From: Sarocladium kiliense
Taxonomy: Eukaryota; Ascomycota; Sordariomycetes; Hypocreales; Sarocladiaceae
Assembly: GCA_030734395.1 (NCBI GenBank)
Contig: JAUZTG010000020.1
Location: 1,984,001 to 2,048,000, forward strand
Direction: 5' to 3'
DNA length: 64,000 nucleotides
Positions 1 to 10,684 of this stretch are shown piece after piece; position 1 is the first letter of the stretch, and the number at the start of each line of letters is the position of its first letter. A model generated the notes under the pieces. That model was not told where the DNA came from, did no database searches, and saw only the letters and a program-made list of their open reading frames with translations. The translations under genes and the position numbers were made by a program.

Positions 1-1179
1 AGCAACAGCTGGTCTCGCGCGAAGGATATGAACCTGGGCCGTGGCTACCAATCATCAACGACGCTGTCCAATGGCAAGATCTTCACCATCGGTGGCAGCT
101 TTAGCGGAGGGGAGATCACCAAGAACGGTGAAGTCTTCGATCCAGCTCAGAACACTTGGACTGTTCTCAACGGGTGTAAGGCCGATAACCTAAACACCCA
201 GGACAGCGCCTGGCGTCGTGACAACCACGCTTGGCTTTATGCCTGGTCGAATGGCAATGTCTTCCAGGCTGGCCCTAGCCGCGCAATGAACTGGTATGGG
301 ACCGCCAACCGCGGCTCAACGACCAGTGCTGGCATTCGAAATGCAACCGATGATGCCATGTGTGGTGTCAATGCCATGTATGATATAGGGAAGATTCTTG
401 CAGCGGGTGGCACGCCCCAATACGACGACACGGCGTCTGTTACCACGACCTACCTTATCACTGTTCCAAAGGTCGGTCAGCAAGCATCCGTGGAAAAGGT
501 TTCCGACTTGAAGTACCCCCGCGCTTTTGCAAACAACGTCGTCCTACCTGATGGCACTGTCATGGTTTTGGGAGGCCAGTGGCGTAGTCGCCAGTTCACC
601 GACATTGAGTCAGTCATCTATCCGGAGCTGTACGACCCCAAGATCAAGTCCTGGAGAGTCCTCAACGCAGAGGCCAAGCCTCGCAATTACCACTCCTCGG
701 CTGTTCTTCTCGGGGATGGCGCCGTCTTTAGCGGCGGTGGTGGTCTCTGTTGGGTCGCTGGAGGTGCTCCAGACAATAGCTGGGGTTGTGATCCGTCCGC
801 TCAACACATGGATGCCGAGATCTTCTCGCCGCCCTATCTCTTCAATTCCGATGGTTCTGCCGCTGTTCGGCCCAGTATCAGTAGTCTGACTACGTCGACT
901 GACACCCGAGGTAATTGGGTTAGAGCTGGTGGTACTCTGACCGCGACTATGGGCGATACCAGCGCCACTACGTTCTCTCTTGTACGATTGGGGTCGTCGA
1001 CTCATTCGGTCAATACTGACCAGCGTCGTATATCACTTTCCGCCACTCAGAGTGGCAGGAGATGGTCTATCAAATTACCATCTGATTCCGGTGTTGTTCT
1101 GCCAGGTTACTGGTTTCTTTTTGCGCTCAATGGGCAAGGCACTCCGAGCATTGCTAGAGTTGTTCAGGTGAGGCTGTGA
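1..1179 (+). CDS. AA5 copper-radical oxidase (galactose/alcohol oxidase family), 3' part
   Basis: The frame is open from base 1, so the 5' end (signal peptide, N-terminal domain and the Cys of the Tyr-Cys cofactor) lies outside the window. The 392 visible residues cover most of the kelch propeller and the C-terminal Ig-like domain. Against Fusarium galactose oxidase I can place Tyr272 (RGYQSS), Tyr495-His496 (NYHSS) and His581 (THSVNTDQRR), so the remaining copper ligands are present. Arg330 (RRDNHAW) and Gln406 (GGQ) are kept, but the stacking Trp290 is Phe (GGSFSGG, codon 100-102). Enzymes of this family are secreted and oxidise primary alcohols to aldehydes with O2, releasing H2O2. Because Trp290 shapes galactose selectivity, I infer an alcohol oxidase or other non-galactose substrate. 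Stop TGA at 1177-1179; no intron in the visible part. Confidence 0.9.
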   Translation, partial: SNSWSRAKDMNLGRGYQSSTTLSNGKIFTIGGSFSGGEITKNGEVFDPAQNTWTVLNGCKADNLNTQDSAWRRDNHAWLYAWSNGNVFQAGPSRAMNWYGTANRGSTTSAGIRNATDDAMCGVNAMYDIGKILAAGGTPQYDDTASVTTTYLITVPKVGQQASVEKVSDLKYPRAFANNVVLPDGTVMVLGGQWRSRQFTDIESVIYPELYDPKIKSWRVLNAEAKPRNYHSSAVLLGDGAVFSGGGGLCWVAGGAPDNSWGCDPSAQHMDAEIFSPPYLFNSDGSAAVRPSISSLTTSTDTRGNWVRAGGTLTATMGDTSATTFSLVRLGSSTHSVNTDQRRISLSATQSGRRWSIKLPSDSGVVLPGYWFLFALNGQGTPSIARVVQVRL

Positions 1180-2202
1180 GACATTTCAACGATAGTATTG
1201 CTCAGCTCAGAGGCGAGTCGTCAACTTAGAATCTCCGTGTCTTTGTTGGATGATCAGCTGTGACTTTCGCGAACGGCCTGTCTGCCCTTGCCTCTTTCGG
1301 GAAGAGGATTTACTGTATTCAGAGGAGCTCTTGAAAGGTTACGTGTAACATAAGACATGATGTCTCCAATGGTTCGGAAGAGTTGGAAGGAACTGCCCAA
1401 GCCACGCCATCATGATCACTCCTATACACGATGATATACTTGCTCTCGGTCAGACAACGCAAACGTCCATTCGTTTTACGACGTGAAGAGATAGCCAGGC
1501 CGTTGCAATGATTGACTAGGTAGTCCGCCACACAGCGTCACAAATCATTGCTAGCCAGTGTTAGTTGATTGGTCGTTGGTCGTGCAAATGTTCACTCTCT
1601 CATGCCCCCACAATTTTGCGATTGTCCCTTGCTCAAGCCCTACGTTCTCCATACGATCGTTGGGACATCCCATCCGGCCATACATGGTAGAGTAAACTCC
1701 TGTCAAGGTCTTGCATCATGTGTGACGACGTGCAAATTGAGCAGCGCACTAGCCGGAGACAAGCTGACTAAATTCGGTCAGCGAAAGCTAGCGCAACTTC
1801 AACTAGACCTGCAGCGCACTTTTCAGATGACGTAAAGAATCTGAGATGCTAGCTCCCAAGCACCAGCATCACGGCTCCAGCGAGCGCGAGCGCACTGAGT
1901 GTGATTCAGGATGCATTGAAGCAGTAACTTTCAACACGCGGGATTGGCAAGGCGCCGTCCTTGTAGCTTGCCAGAGCGCGCCATCCAAAGTTCGGAACCC
2001 GAAATCAATTTTGTTGGGCTAGGGAGATTGCTTCGAGTTTTCTGCGTGCAATCTGTTGCTATCCTAATGATTCTAGTAGAGATACACGTAGGAAGCCAAA
2101 GGAGCCGCTTGAACCCTAACCCTGCTCCTACTCAAACCAAAGCTACTTGATTTCAAACAATTGACCACTCCACCGGCCCCGTTAGCAGCGGGAAACAGAA
2201 CT
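1180..2202. other. Intergenic gap, no gene seen
   Basis: Only short, uncharacteristic ORFs occur here. CCCTAACCC-like bases near 2113 amount to fewer than two copies and are not a telomeric array. It probably holds the oxidase 3'UTR and flank of the tRNA gene. Confidence 0.5.
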
Positions 2203-2286
2203 ACCCGGTTAGCTCAATGGCTAGAGCGTCCGACTTTTACCCCTGAGGAAATCGGAAGGTTATGGGTTCGACCCCCATACTGGGTG
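2203..2286 (+). tRNA. tRNA-Lys (anticodon UUU) with an 11-nt intron
   Basis: A full cloverleaf can be drawn. Acceptor ACCCGGT (2203-2209) pairs with ACTGGGT (2279-2285) with one G-U. D stem is GCTC/GAGC (2212-2215/2224-2227), anticodon stem TCCGA/TCGGA (2229-2233/2252-2256), T stem ATGGG/CCCAT around TTCGACC. Discriminator is G2286. Anticodon TTT is 2236-2238. The loop closes only if CCCCTGAGGAA (2240-2250) is removed, one base 3' of the anticodon at the canonical tRNA intron site. Confidence 0.9.
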
Positions 2287-2294
2287 AAGCTTTC

Positions 2295-2300
2295 TTTTTT
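2295..2300 (+). terminator. Pol III terminator of tRNA-Lys
   Basis: A run of six T begins 9 nt after the discriminator base, followed by another T6 run at 2304-2309, as expected for Pol III termination. Confidence 0.75.
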
Positions 2301-3002
2301 CCCTTTTTTCCTTCTTTTTGTCAACGGATTGCTCATCACTTTCGTCGCGTTCCTTTACTTCTTGCAGATCTAAGCAGGTGAGACAAAGTGAGAAATTTGA
2401 TAGGTTATGATGGTTTAGTTACCTACCTGAGCTCTGAAGTATTGCAATTAGTCGCGTATTACTTCTGGAACTTCGCTTCGCTCAGATGCTCACATCTCGT
2501 CAGTCGTACCATGTTATGAGACCTCTAGTCATCGCACTGGGTTTGGCCCGCTATTGGGTCTCGACCAGGACTATTTGACAGATGACGAGATGGGGAAGCT
2601 GACGTCTTGCTAACAGCTAACAGATGTTGTAAGTCGCGTGCACTTCCCTGGCCTTATAGTTCGCTCGAAGAATAGTCGGGGTCGCTGCTAGGAGGAAGCC
2701 ACGTGCTTGCTAGCTGATCCTCTTCAGGACTCGGTTCAGAACTCAAGGGAAACAAATAAGCACAGGTCGAATTCGCTCGCTATGAGAGGTAGAGAAAATG
2801 CCCACGCTAACTCTAACAAGGCGTGCAATACAGAAGCTCGAATTTAGCATTTGATTTGCGTGTGGTAACCGTGGATCGAGGTCATGCCTGGTGCTCAATG
2901 CTGTTTAGGGTAACCTAAGGTAGGTGACGTTTTCAAGATTGGCTTGCCCTCTCAAAAGGAAGGCATCTCTACTCTAGTTATATAGTACTTGCAAAATAAA
3001 TA

Positions 3003-3020
3003 ATCCCTTAAATAAGGGAT
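3003..3020. repeat. Perfect 8-bp inverted repeat (hairpin)
   Basis: ATCCCTTA (3003-3010), a 2-nt loop AA, then TAAGGGAT (3013-3020). It lies in the AT-rich gap and has no adjacent gene end. Confidence 0.6.
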
Positions 3021-3857
3021 AATCTAGTCTCATTTCTCCTGGCCTGACTTAATTTCCCATAAGGTACATACCTCGTGGGTACTTTTATCGCAACAATAGG
3101 GCATACCTAAGGTACCTAAGATTGCAAGACGGACCCCAGAGAGTTCACAAGTTTGTGGCACTGCTCGCGCAGTAGTAACTAATCAGTCGTCTATAGGTAC
3201 TAACACATCGTCCTTCTACCACATACGACCATACCCAGTAGAATACACGGGATCCCGTCCGCTCTCCCCTAGTTAAACTGCTGAGGGGCTGATTAGTAGT
3301 TGGGTCGGTGACGACCAGCGAATACCGGCTGTTGTATGTTTTTTTATTTTTATTTTTCAATTCTTACGCTCTTTTTTTGGTGGTTGCTTGCTTTCCGTAA
3401 GGTTAGAAGACAGTTGTGGCTAGAATGCAGCTGCGTCGCGGGGCTGCACTCGCATACGTTAATGCGACCCAACAGCCGATTTGGAGGGCCAGGGCATCAT
3501 CAACAACCCGATGTCGATCTTGAAGGCAGGCGCAGGATCGAAATACCAGCAAGCCTCTACTGTGCGTGAAGAAACAGGTTCTCAGGAACTCAGCTTCAAG
3601 AATCACTATTGCAACTACGTGAAAGTCGCCGTTGAAATATGCAAACCTTAAATCAGATTCGTAAGGTTTGATCTCATGAGGAAGCCATCAATCCCTTGGG
3701 ATCTCAATAAGAACACCGCCTTTTGTGTAGCTCTTGATGTTCTGGCGGGAATTACCAAATGAGCTATACGTGTGAGGCTTGGATACTGATCATACATTTT
3801 GGAAGCGACTCTCATGTGAAGATATCAAATGCGTAGCATGTCTATTACGCTCGCGAC

Positions 3858-5564
3858 CTAAAGTTTCGTCTTCTCTCTCCCGAGATATAAACGGCCCTCG
3901 AAAGGATCGAGTGCACCATTCCGAGGGCTCGAGGACGTGGCTAGAAGAAGAGACATTTCTGCCAATTCCACGTCCGGCTGACACTCCTGCACCGTATCAG
4001 ACAGATTTAGCATTACGAGAGCAACACTACCATGGTGTAGCTTCTCAAAACAGAAGATGGCTTCGTCGCCGCCATCAATTGGCTTGAAAGAACCGTATCC
4101 GAGAAGATCAATGTGTGCCTTTCGGCACGCTATTGCCTTCTTCCAGAAGGACAGAACGCTCTCCTTATCCAGGGTTTGATCTTCGACATTTATGTCAACA
4201 AAGTTCTCATTAAGCCTCATCCAAGGGCCTCCTTCGCAATCCGTGAAACCAGCGTGCCTCCGGCTGCTCCATTGCATGGGAGTACGGCTGTTGTCACGTG
4301 CAGCGGCTTGTATGTTCGCCATTGATCTTTGCAGAGCACCGGGGTCATCACTTGATTGTGTGACCGATTGCCAATACTGCTGTGTTGAGAAATCCTTGTA
4401 TTCTTCGAGCGGCCAAGATTGAGGAATGTTGGTCATGCCAATTTCCTGGCCTTGGTATAAGAACAGAGTCCCTGTGCAGGCGATTTGAAGCAGTGCAAGC
4501 ATTTTAGCTGCTGCAGAGCGGAACTCAGGTTTGTCGGACGCGAATCGTGAAATGGAACGTGGGACGTCATGGTTCTCAAGGAACATGGTCGTCCACCCGT
4601 CAGTCCCTTCGATGAACTGTTGCCACTTGATGACAGATTGTTTGAAGTCTGAAGTCGTATGCGGTTTGATGTCAAAGGAGCTGAGAGCAAAGCCTAAACA
4701 GACTGTCTCGAACTGAAATCCCATATTGACACGGTTGGCTGCTGCGCTCACGTATCGAAGAGCTATGTCGGTGTCTCCAAGCCCGCCAAACTCACCGACG
4801 GTCATGAGATCACCGTACTCAGCAATGAGATCATGAACCTCGCCGAGGACTTGCAGAGTGTCTGGTTGGTGATTGAAAGGAGCACAAGGATCCAAGTCTG
4901 GTGCATTTGCAAACGATTGGTCTTTGCCAAAGAGGCCCATGGTGTCGATACGAAAGCCATCCACGCCTTTCTCAAGCCAAAACCTGACGGCACTCTCATA
5001 GACATGCGACCGCATGTTGGTATTTGCCCAGTTGATGTCGGGCTGCGAGGGAGAAAATAAATGAAGGTAATATTCCTCGGTGCATGGATCCCACTCCCAG
5101 GCACTCCCGCCGAAGAATGACTTCCAGTTGTTGGGCGGGAGACGGTGGCCATTTTCGTATCGTGCGGGACGCCAGATATACCAGTCACGTTTCGGGCTGT
5201 CTTTCGAAGATCGAGACTCCTTGAACCAAGCGTGCCGGTCCGAGGTGTGATTAATCACAAGATCCATTAAGACTCGCAACCCACGTTCATGGCAGCGTTC
5301 AATCAAGATCTCCATGTCTTCCATGGTGCCGTACGGCTGGTGGATTCGTTCATAGCTCGAGATATCATAACCTTGATCAACCTGAGGGCTTTCGTAGATT
5401 GGCGAGATCCAGATCACGTCCGCCCCAAGGCTCTGGATGTGCTCAAGTGACTCAATGATGCCTTTCAAGTCCCCTAGGCCATCCCCGTTACCGTCTTTGA
5501 AGCTGGCTGGCCAAATCTGATACACAATGGCATCTTTCCACCAACGACGCTTTGAGATAGCCAT
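3858..5564 (-). CDS. GH13 alpha-glucosidase (maltase / oligo-1,6-glucosidase type)
   Basis: A single-exon enzyme of 568 aa from the ATG at 5564, which has a good start context and gives the usual fungal maltase N-terminus (MAISKRRWWKDAIVYQ). An in-frame ATG at 5606 would add 14 uncharacteristic residues. In the longer numbering the GH13 regions are DLVINH (115-120), GFRID with nucleophile Asp221, VGE with acid/base Glu272, and NHD with Asp347; QPDINWAN follows region I as in oligo-1,6-glucosidases. All three catalytic acids are present. There is no signal peptide, so it is predicted to hydrolyse maltose or isomaltose-type oligosaccharides inside the cell. It diverges from a sugar permease across about 620 bp, the classic permease-plus-maltase arrangement. 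Confidence 0.93.
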   Translation of the reverse strand: MAISKRRWWKDAIVYQIWPASFKDGNGDGLGDLKGIIESLEHIQSLGADVIWISPIYESPQVDQGYDISSYERIHQPYGTMEDMEILIERCHERGLRVLMDLVINHTSDRHAWFKESRSSKDSPKRDWYIWRPARYENGHRLPPNNWKSFFGGSAWEWDPCTEEYYLHLFSPSQPDINWANTNMRSHVYESAVRFWLEKGVDGFRIDTMGLFGKDQSFANAPDLDPCAPFNHQPDTLQVLGEVHDLIAEYGDLMTVGEFGGLGDTDIALRYVSAAANRVNMGFQFETVCLGFALSSFDIKPHTTSDFKQSVIKWQQFIEGTDGWTTMFLENHDVPRSISRFASDKPEFRSAAAKMLALLQIACTGTLFLYQGQEIGMTNIPQSWPLEEYKDFSTQQYWQSVTQSSDDPGALQRSMANIQAAARDNSRTPMQWSSRRHAGFTDCEGGPWMRLNENFVDINVEDQTLDKESVLSFWKKAIACRKAHIDLLGYGSFKPIDGGDEAIFCFEKLHHGSVALVMLNLSDTVQECQPDVELAEMSLLLATSSSPRNGALDPFEGRLYLGREKTKL

Positions 5565-6186
5565 GATCGATGAAATATTATCTTCAGATGCAATGGACGG
5601 AAACAAAGGTGTAAAAAAAAATGAATAGAACGAGGAGAGAGAGAAATGCTGTATCTGAAAGGACGTCCGAGTAGATCTGCACCTGCTAGTGAGTTTGCGC
5701 TCACAATCGCGCGGCGCAATGTCTCTACAACTAAGGATATTCGCCGCTTGTGGAGGCCTAAGTACACGAAGCCATTTCGCCGCTTGTGCACGCGCCGAAA
5801 GTCACGAACTATTTCGCCGCGGCGTCCCCGCCTGTGTGAGCGCCCCAGGCAGCGCCCGCTCCGCTTCTGGACTAACGATGCTAACCTTGGATGCTCTTAT
5901 GGTAGGTCTTATCATGTCCCTCAACGACCTATCCTTACGATCATGAGTCTGGACTGCCGGGGGGGTCCGCGGGCAGTCGGCCACCTGATGGACAACAGCA
6001 AAGCTTGAAGTCGCGAGTATAAACGACAACGATCATCTGCCCTTCGTGTCTACCCCAGCATCGCCAAGTTCCCAATACTCCATCCTTCTGCATACGTAAG
6101 AACATCTACGAGAGAAAGTTCGAAACACGGCCTACGTTATTGTTTATCAATCCTATCCATCCCATTTCGCTCCCCGAATAGCACCC
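5565..6186. promoter_or_regulatory. Shared divergent promoter of the maltase and permease genes
   Basis: This 622-bp region separates two divergent start codons. It is rich in CCG/CGG words that could bind Zn2Cys6 regulators and carries the spaced direct repeats listed separately. Co-regulation of both genes is inferred from the arrangement. Confidence 0.7.
5740..5820 (+). repeat. Three direct repeats TTCGCCGC, about 36 bp apart
   Basis: TTCGCCGCTTGTG occurs identically at 5740-5752 and 5776-5788, and its first 8 bases recur at 5813-5820. Start-to-start spacings are 36 and 37 bp. The reverse complement (CACAAGCGGCGAA) contains the CGG core typical of Zn2Cys6 sites. Candidate operator array for the maltose locus. 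Confidence 0.6.
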
Positions 6187-7755
6187 ATGGAGAAGACGAT
6201 TGACGAAACGAGCCCCGACAACTACGAGGACCTCCAAAATGCCCGACAAGCCGTTGACGCCGAGCACGAACAGACCGTGAGGAGTGCTTTCAAAACCCAC
6301 TACAAAGCAATATTCTGGTCTCTTTACCTCTCCACTGCTGTGATTATGGAAGGGTATGATACCTCCCTGATCTATTCCTTCTTCGGACTTCCAGCATTCG
6401 CCAAAAGGTACGGCTCCCTCCAGGACGATGGACTCTACTCTTTGAGTGCTCCCTGGCAAAGTGCGCTCGGGCAAGGTGCTATGGTAGGCCAATTCTTCGG
6501 TCTGATCGTTACGGGCTATGCCGCCGACTGGTACGGGTTCAGACGTACGGCCGGAGTCGCATGTATCCTCAACGCTGCTTTTGTCTTCATCCTCTATTTT
6601 GCGCCAAACGTTCAGACATTGTTTGCTGGGCAACTCCTTCTTGGCCTTCCCCTGGGGTGCTTCCTCACGCTGACGACTGTCTATACTGCTGAGATCTCTC
6701 CCTTGGCTCTGCGACCATATCTAGAGACATGGGTTAACATCTGTTGGAGTATTGGAAAGCTCATGGCCAGCGGCGTGCTGCGCTCGTTCTCCGAAGACAC
6801 AACGGAACTAGCCTACAAAGTCCCATGGGCAGTGCAATGGATCTTCCCGCCTTTGATTCTTCTTGGGGTCTACCTTGCACCAGAGTCCCCATGGTGGTTC
6901 GTTCGTCAGCATAGGACTGACGACGCCCGGAACTCTCTACTTCGTCTCTCTACTGGCGTTCCAGAGGAAGAAATCCGCAACACGCTATCTCAAATGATCT
7001 TAACGGACATGCAAGAGAGGGAATTACAAGCCGGAACCACCTACTGGGATTGTTTTCAAGGTACGAATTTGCGCCGCACAGAGATATCCTGCGTTGCGCA
7101 GACAATGCAACCTTTGGTCGGTTTCGCTCTGGTCCTTTGGACGACATCCTTCTTCCAACTTCAAGGTCTCTCTGCCAATAATGCTTTCAACCTCAGTATC
7201 GGCCAGAACGCGCTTGGCTTTGTAGCCGGTATTCTGCTTTGGTTTATCATGCCTCGTGTGGCAAGGCGTACCATTTACCTCTGGGGTCTAGGGGCCATCT
7301 TCACCCTTCAGATCGCTATTGGGGCCCTCGGTGTTCCTGCTTATACAAAAGCGACAGCATGGTCCACAGGTGCTCTGATCATGGCCTTCTATCTGTGCTA
7401 CTCGCTCTCAGTCGGGCCAATGTCCTACGTTGTTAGTTTCGAGGTTCCTTCCACCAGGCTTCGCAACAAGACGGCAATCCTTGGTCGCAACGCCTATCAC
7501 ATCGGATCGGTGTTCAACGGAACATTGACCACGTATATGATCAGTCCAGCTGGATGGAAATGGCAAGGAAAGACAGCCTTCTTCTGGGCGGGGTTCACCT
7601 TCTTAGCCTGGGTTTGGGTTTTCTTTCGTCTACCTGAGATCAAAGGCCGTACCTTTGCTGAGCTGGACGTTTTGTTTGAGAACAGGGTTCCTGCGAGGGC
7701 CTTCGCGTCAACTCGGGCGCAGGTTTTCACGGTCGATCATGTGGAAACTGAATAG
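6187..7755 (+). CDS. MFS sugar transporter, maltose-permease-like
   Basis: An intronless 522-aa protein with a 45-residue hydrophilic N-terminus and about 12 hydrophobic segments. Sugar-porter hallmarks are the MEGYDTSLIYSFFG start of TM1, the loop after TM2 (GYAADWYGFRR, related to GRR), PESPWW (usual PESPRW) closing the first half, and a C-terminal LPEIKGRTFAELD (usual PETKGRT.EE). Such proteins are H+-driven importers of maltose or alpha-glucosides in the plasma membrane. The divergent alpha-glucosidase supports uptake of maltose-like sugars followed by intracellular hydrolysis. The exact substrate is inferred from the neighbour. The next gene, a Zn2Cys6 regulator, converges on it. Confidence 0.9.
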   Translation: MEKTIDETSPDNYEDLQNARQAVDAEHEQTVRSAFKTHYKAIFWSLYLSTAVIMEGYDTSLIYSFFGLPAFAKRYGSLQDDGLYSLSAPWQSALGQGAMVGQFFGLIVTGYAADWYGFRRTAGVACILNAAFVFILYFAPNVQTLFAGQLLLGLPLGCFLTLTTVYTAEISPLALRPYLETWVNICWSIGKLMASGVLRSFSEDTTELAYKVPWAVQWIFPPLILLGVYLAPESPWWFVRQHRTDDARNSLLRLSTGVPEEEIRNTLSQMILTDMQERELQAGTTYWDCFQGTNLRRTEISCVAQTMQPLVGFALVLWTTSFFQLQGLSANNAFNLSIGQNALGFVAGILLWFIMPRVARRTIYLWGLGAIFTLQIAIGALGVPAYTKATAWSTGALIMAFYLCYSLSVGPMSYVVSFEVPSTRLRNKTAILGRNAYHIGSVFNGTLTTYMISPAGWKWQGKTAFFWAGFTFLAWVWVFFRLPEIKGRTFAELDVLFENRVPARAFASTRAQVFTVDHVETE

Positions 7756-8079
7756 CTTCTCTAGTGGATCCTAAAGCATTGCCATGTACACTTCTGTCCA
7801 TGTAGGTCCCACTGTCACGCGAAATATCAAGCCGTACTAAGCATTTATAGGCGCCAAACGGCGACGGAACCCTCTTCGCAAGACGATTGCAACATGGACT
7901 CAGCGAGCCTTCTATCGCCACTGACCTTGTGTATACGGAGTCGACTCCTCTACTTCCACGACTTTGGATGCTGGGTAGATTTTCACAGTCCATGTACATT
8001 AGCCAGGTCGAAGGATGGCTCGGGCACATGCTATCGAGATGTATTATGGATAGGCTTAGTTTCTGAATTCAGATTATGA
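7756..8079. other. Convergent 3' ends, no gene seen
   Basis: 324 bp between the permease stop and the stop of the convergent regulator. No coding signal; presumably the two 3'UTRs. Confidence 0.5.
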
Positions 8080-10212
8080 TCATTCCATGTAAAAGCTCCC
8101 CATAGAAAGTGAGTCTGCAAAGATTTCGTCTCCAGCCATGAGCGGCGTGTTGAGGTAATCGTCCTCTAAACCAGGATCTTTCAGGTCCTGGCGATTGGTG
8201 AGAAGGTCTAGCCTAAGTAAGGCGTGGGTGGTGATTCCGCAGCCGAGTGAATGGGCCTGTAGAAGTTTCCGGTAGAAATTGAATCGATCCATCCAGAAAC
8301 GTCGATCTTCAGTTGTAGTTGAGGACAGAAACATCCTGATCATAAAACTTCCAGCAATCGAGAAATTTAGTTTTGATGCTGCCAAGCACGTTAGTGACTT
8401 AAAAAAAGCCGGGAGCGGAACAAAACCCGTCAAAAGTCGTACTTGACCACCAAAATGCCGAGCTGCGAGCCACTGGCAAGTATTCCAGAAGACTGATGAC
8501 AGATAAGGCAACTTTCTTGCTCATTGCAGAGAGGTGTTCCCATAGCTGATCGCTGACGCACGGGCGAGCTGTTAGCTCGCGGAGAACACCTCGATAAAGG
8601 GTTACTTGAGTGGTATAATATGCAAGCTCGAGTGATCCTGTATCCTGATTCAGCAGCCCATTACAACGAACAATGAAGAAGGATGATATGTCCTTACCGG
8701 TAGGATCAGGGAAAGCCGACTTTGTCAATAGCGGTGCTAGGGACCTGTTCCGCCAGAGCTCCAGTTCCTCTTCGAACATGGCGAGGGTAGATTCCGTCTC
8801 GGAAACCTCCAGATCTAGATGGGCAGTCCGGACTGAAAAGTAATGTGTCGTTATCTTGGCAAGGATCACCGTTAGACTAGCCGCCGCAATGAACTGATTG
8901 GCAGCATTGCAATCCTCTAGCTCGGGCACTGAAAAGCCTTCCTCTGCAAAGTCACTGAGTGTAAGCTCAGAGTGGTTGTTCTGGCTTTCCATCAAGAACG
9001 ACGGTCGACCGAGGGTGAGCGCATTCCTGGATCAAATTAGATGGCTGGTACGATGGCGGTAGGCGTCGGGCCCTACCACTTATCCTGTATGAATACACCC
9101 CACCAAAGCCTTTTTCGGCGTCGTTTCTCGGACTCGGATATATCCCAATGAACTGGGTCAATATTGAGACCCAGATCATGTGCCATGCCGACGATCTTAC
9201 GAGGGAGACAAGAAGAGTCAGCAGACAAATGTGACCAAGTGAGCGCTGCAACTTACACTGCCAACATCTGAACACATTCCTGGCATTGTAGGTGCTCTAA
9301 TAAGACCTCTTAGCTTCAGCTGTAACAGTCAAGCTACTCACAAGACCCCGATCCGCCATACCTGAGCACGTGGGCGTGACGTTGGGCGAACAGCAGAGCT
9401 GCTTCAATGGTTTCTAGCTTTGGTGCATGCCTTTCGATATTCAGCGCCTGCTTGTTAAAGTCGGTGAAAATCCACGGGTCAACATCACGAGCGACAGGGC
9501 AGTGTTTGAGCGCCAAAGCATACATGGAGGCGCGAAGGGTTGCCGAGGAGCTGATGGTCGAACACCGCTGCGGGCCGAGAAGCGCAAAAGCAGGATGGAC
9601 ATATTCGAAGTACGTGTCCATCAGTTCCGATTGACAGAAGCCAATGGCGTCGTTTATGGTATTCTTAGGATAATAGCCTGGGCGAGCATCAAGCTGATCG
9701 TCTGGAAATGCCTTTGCACGATCAATTCGGGGAAGTAGCTCTGATACGGGATGCGGGATTAGACATACTGCAAAGTGAACAGGGCTTTCCGCATGGGTAT
9801 CAGGCTGTCGCCGGGACCAGATGCAGTTCGTCGACTCATTCGAGCCCATCCACATCCAGTGACGAAGAATGAAGTTGTCGTGGTCACTTGTTGGCCCAAT
9901 GTGCTGAGCAGTTTGTGAGGATGTCTGGTTGCGTCGACGTTGAGTCTCATGACTAACCGTGCCTTGGGACTTGTCGCTGCTTGGTGTTGCGTTCTGAGCA
10001 GGACTTGGAGCCTCCCCATCCTCAACTACACAGTCGAGATTCCTCCTCGTGCAGAAGGTGCAAGATAGATCGCCCTGGCGCACGCAGGCAACTCGCCTCC
10101 GTCGACAGGCGTTGCATGGCTTTTGCCGCTTGGACCGACGGTAACTTCTGAGACGACCTTGGATTGCGGGGTTTGATGCGTTCGAAGCCGTCTCCATCCC
10201 AGGGGCCGACAT
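8080..10212 (-). CDS. Zn2Cys6 transcription factor (Dal81/TamA-like middle homology)
   Basis: Five exons give 630 aa: 10212-9362, 9296-9257, 9195-9077, 9026-8443, 8378-8080. The introns (65, 61, 50 and 64 nt) all have GT-AG ends and every junction restores a family motif. The binuclear zinc cluster is Cys33, 36, 43, 51, 54, 61 (CNAC ... CTFC ... C) after a basic stretch. The fungal_trans domain shows RAPTMPG, SIVGMAHDLGL, KRRRKRLWWG, QDKWNALTLGRPS, LLEYLPVARSSAFWW and SIAGSFM. It should be a nuclear, DNA-binding regulator. It converges on the sugar permease and is thus a candidate regulator of the maltose locus, but it also lies 472 bp downstream of, and on the same strand as, the decarboxylase, so either target set is possible. 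No lesion seen. Confidence 0.88.
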
Positions 10213-10684
10213 CGTGTTTCTTTCTATTCAGTGAGATGCCAAAGAGAGGGCTAGTGTCCCACTGAGGAACAGGCAGGGAGCTATAGGGAATGGGACAGCC
10301 TCAATCGGGTTGTACCGATTCTTTATACCATCCGTACCTCTTATCTGAAAGCGGAGATGGCCGGGGGAGCTTAGCTTCTTATCGCCAAAGGAACTCACAG
10401 CCACTAATTCTAGGCCCCCGAAAGGCTGTGTGCTATGGAGTAGACACAGGCTAAGTTCGCAAGCGATTGAGGGTAATAGTGCGTCGCCATTTGAGCAACT
10501 TGATCGCCCGGATACATCTACATCAAAGAAAGTCATCTACCAGAGCACGAAGAGCAACCCGAAAATCCGGCGGAACAGTCATTCACTACATAACAGGTTC
10601 ACACCAGTTCTGAAAATGACATGAAGTATAGGATGACGAAACTGGAAGACAAGGGGTTCATACTTTTTACAAGACATTAGTATT
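10213..10684. promoter_or_regulatory. Promoter of the Zn2Cys6 gene and 3' flank of the decarboxylase
   Basis: 472 bp between two minus-strand genes. No ORF with coding character and no CTCCGA/TCGGAG word, unlike the promoters further right. Confidence 0.45.

Larger units (their letters stand above)
2287..3857. other. Gene-poor gap, AT-rich in its middle
   Basis: No convincing coding region. Around 2907-3130 the sequence is AT-rich with repeated palindromic words of the ACCTAAGGTA type (near 2912, 3104 and 3111), a composition often seen in decayed fungal mobile DNA. No terminal repeats or target duplication could be established. Confidence 0.4.

Noticed and set aside
2105..2130. CCCTAACCC-like telomeric bases
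   Set aside because: Fewer than two units; no array and genes continue on both sides.
2907..3130. Possible MITE or decayed transposon in the AT-rich gap
   Set aside because: Repeated ACCTAAGGTA words are suggestive, but no terminal inverted repeats, target duplication or coding remnant could be defined.
5565..5606. Fourteen-residue N-terminal extension of the alpha-glucosidase
   Set aside because: Family members begin at the RRWWK block, which follows the ATG at 5564 with a favourable context.
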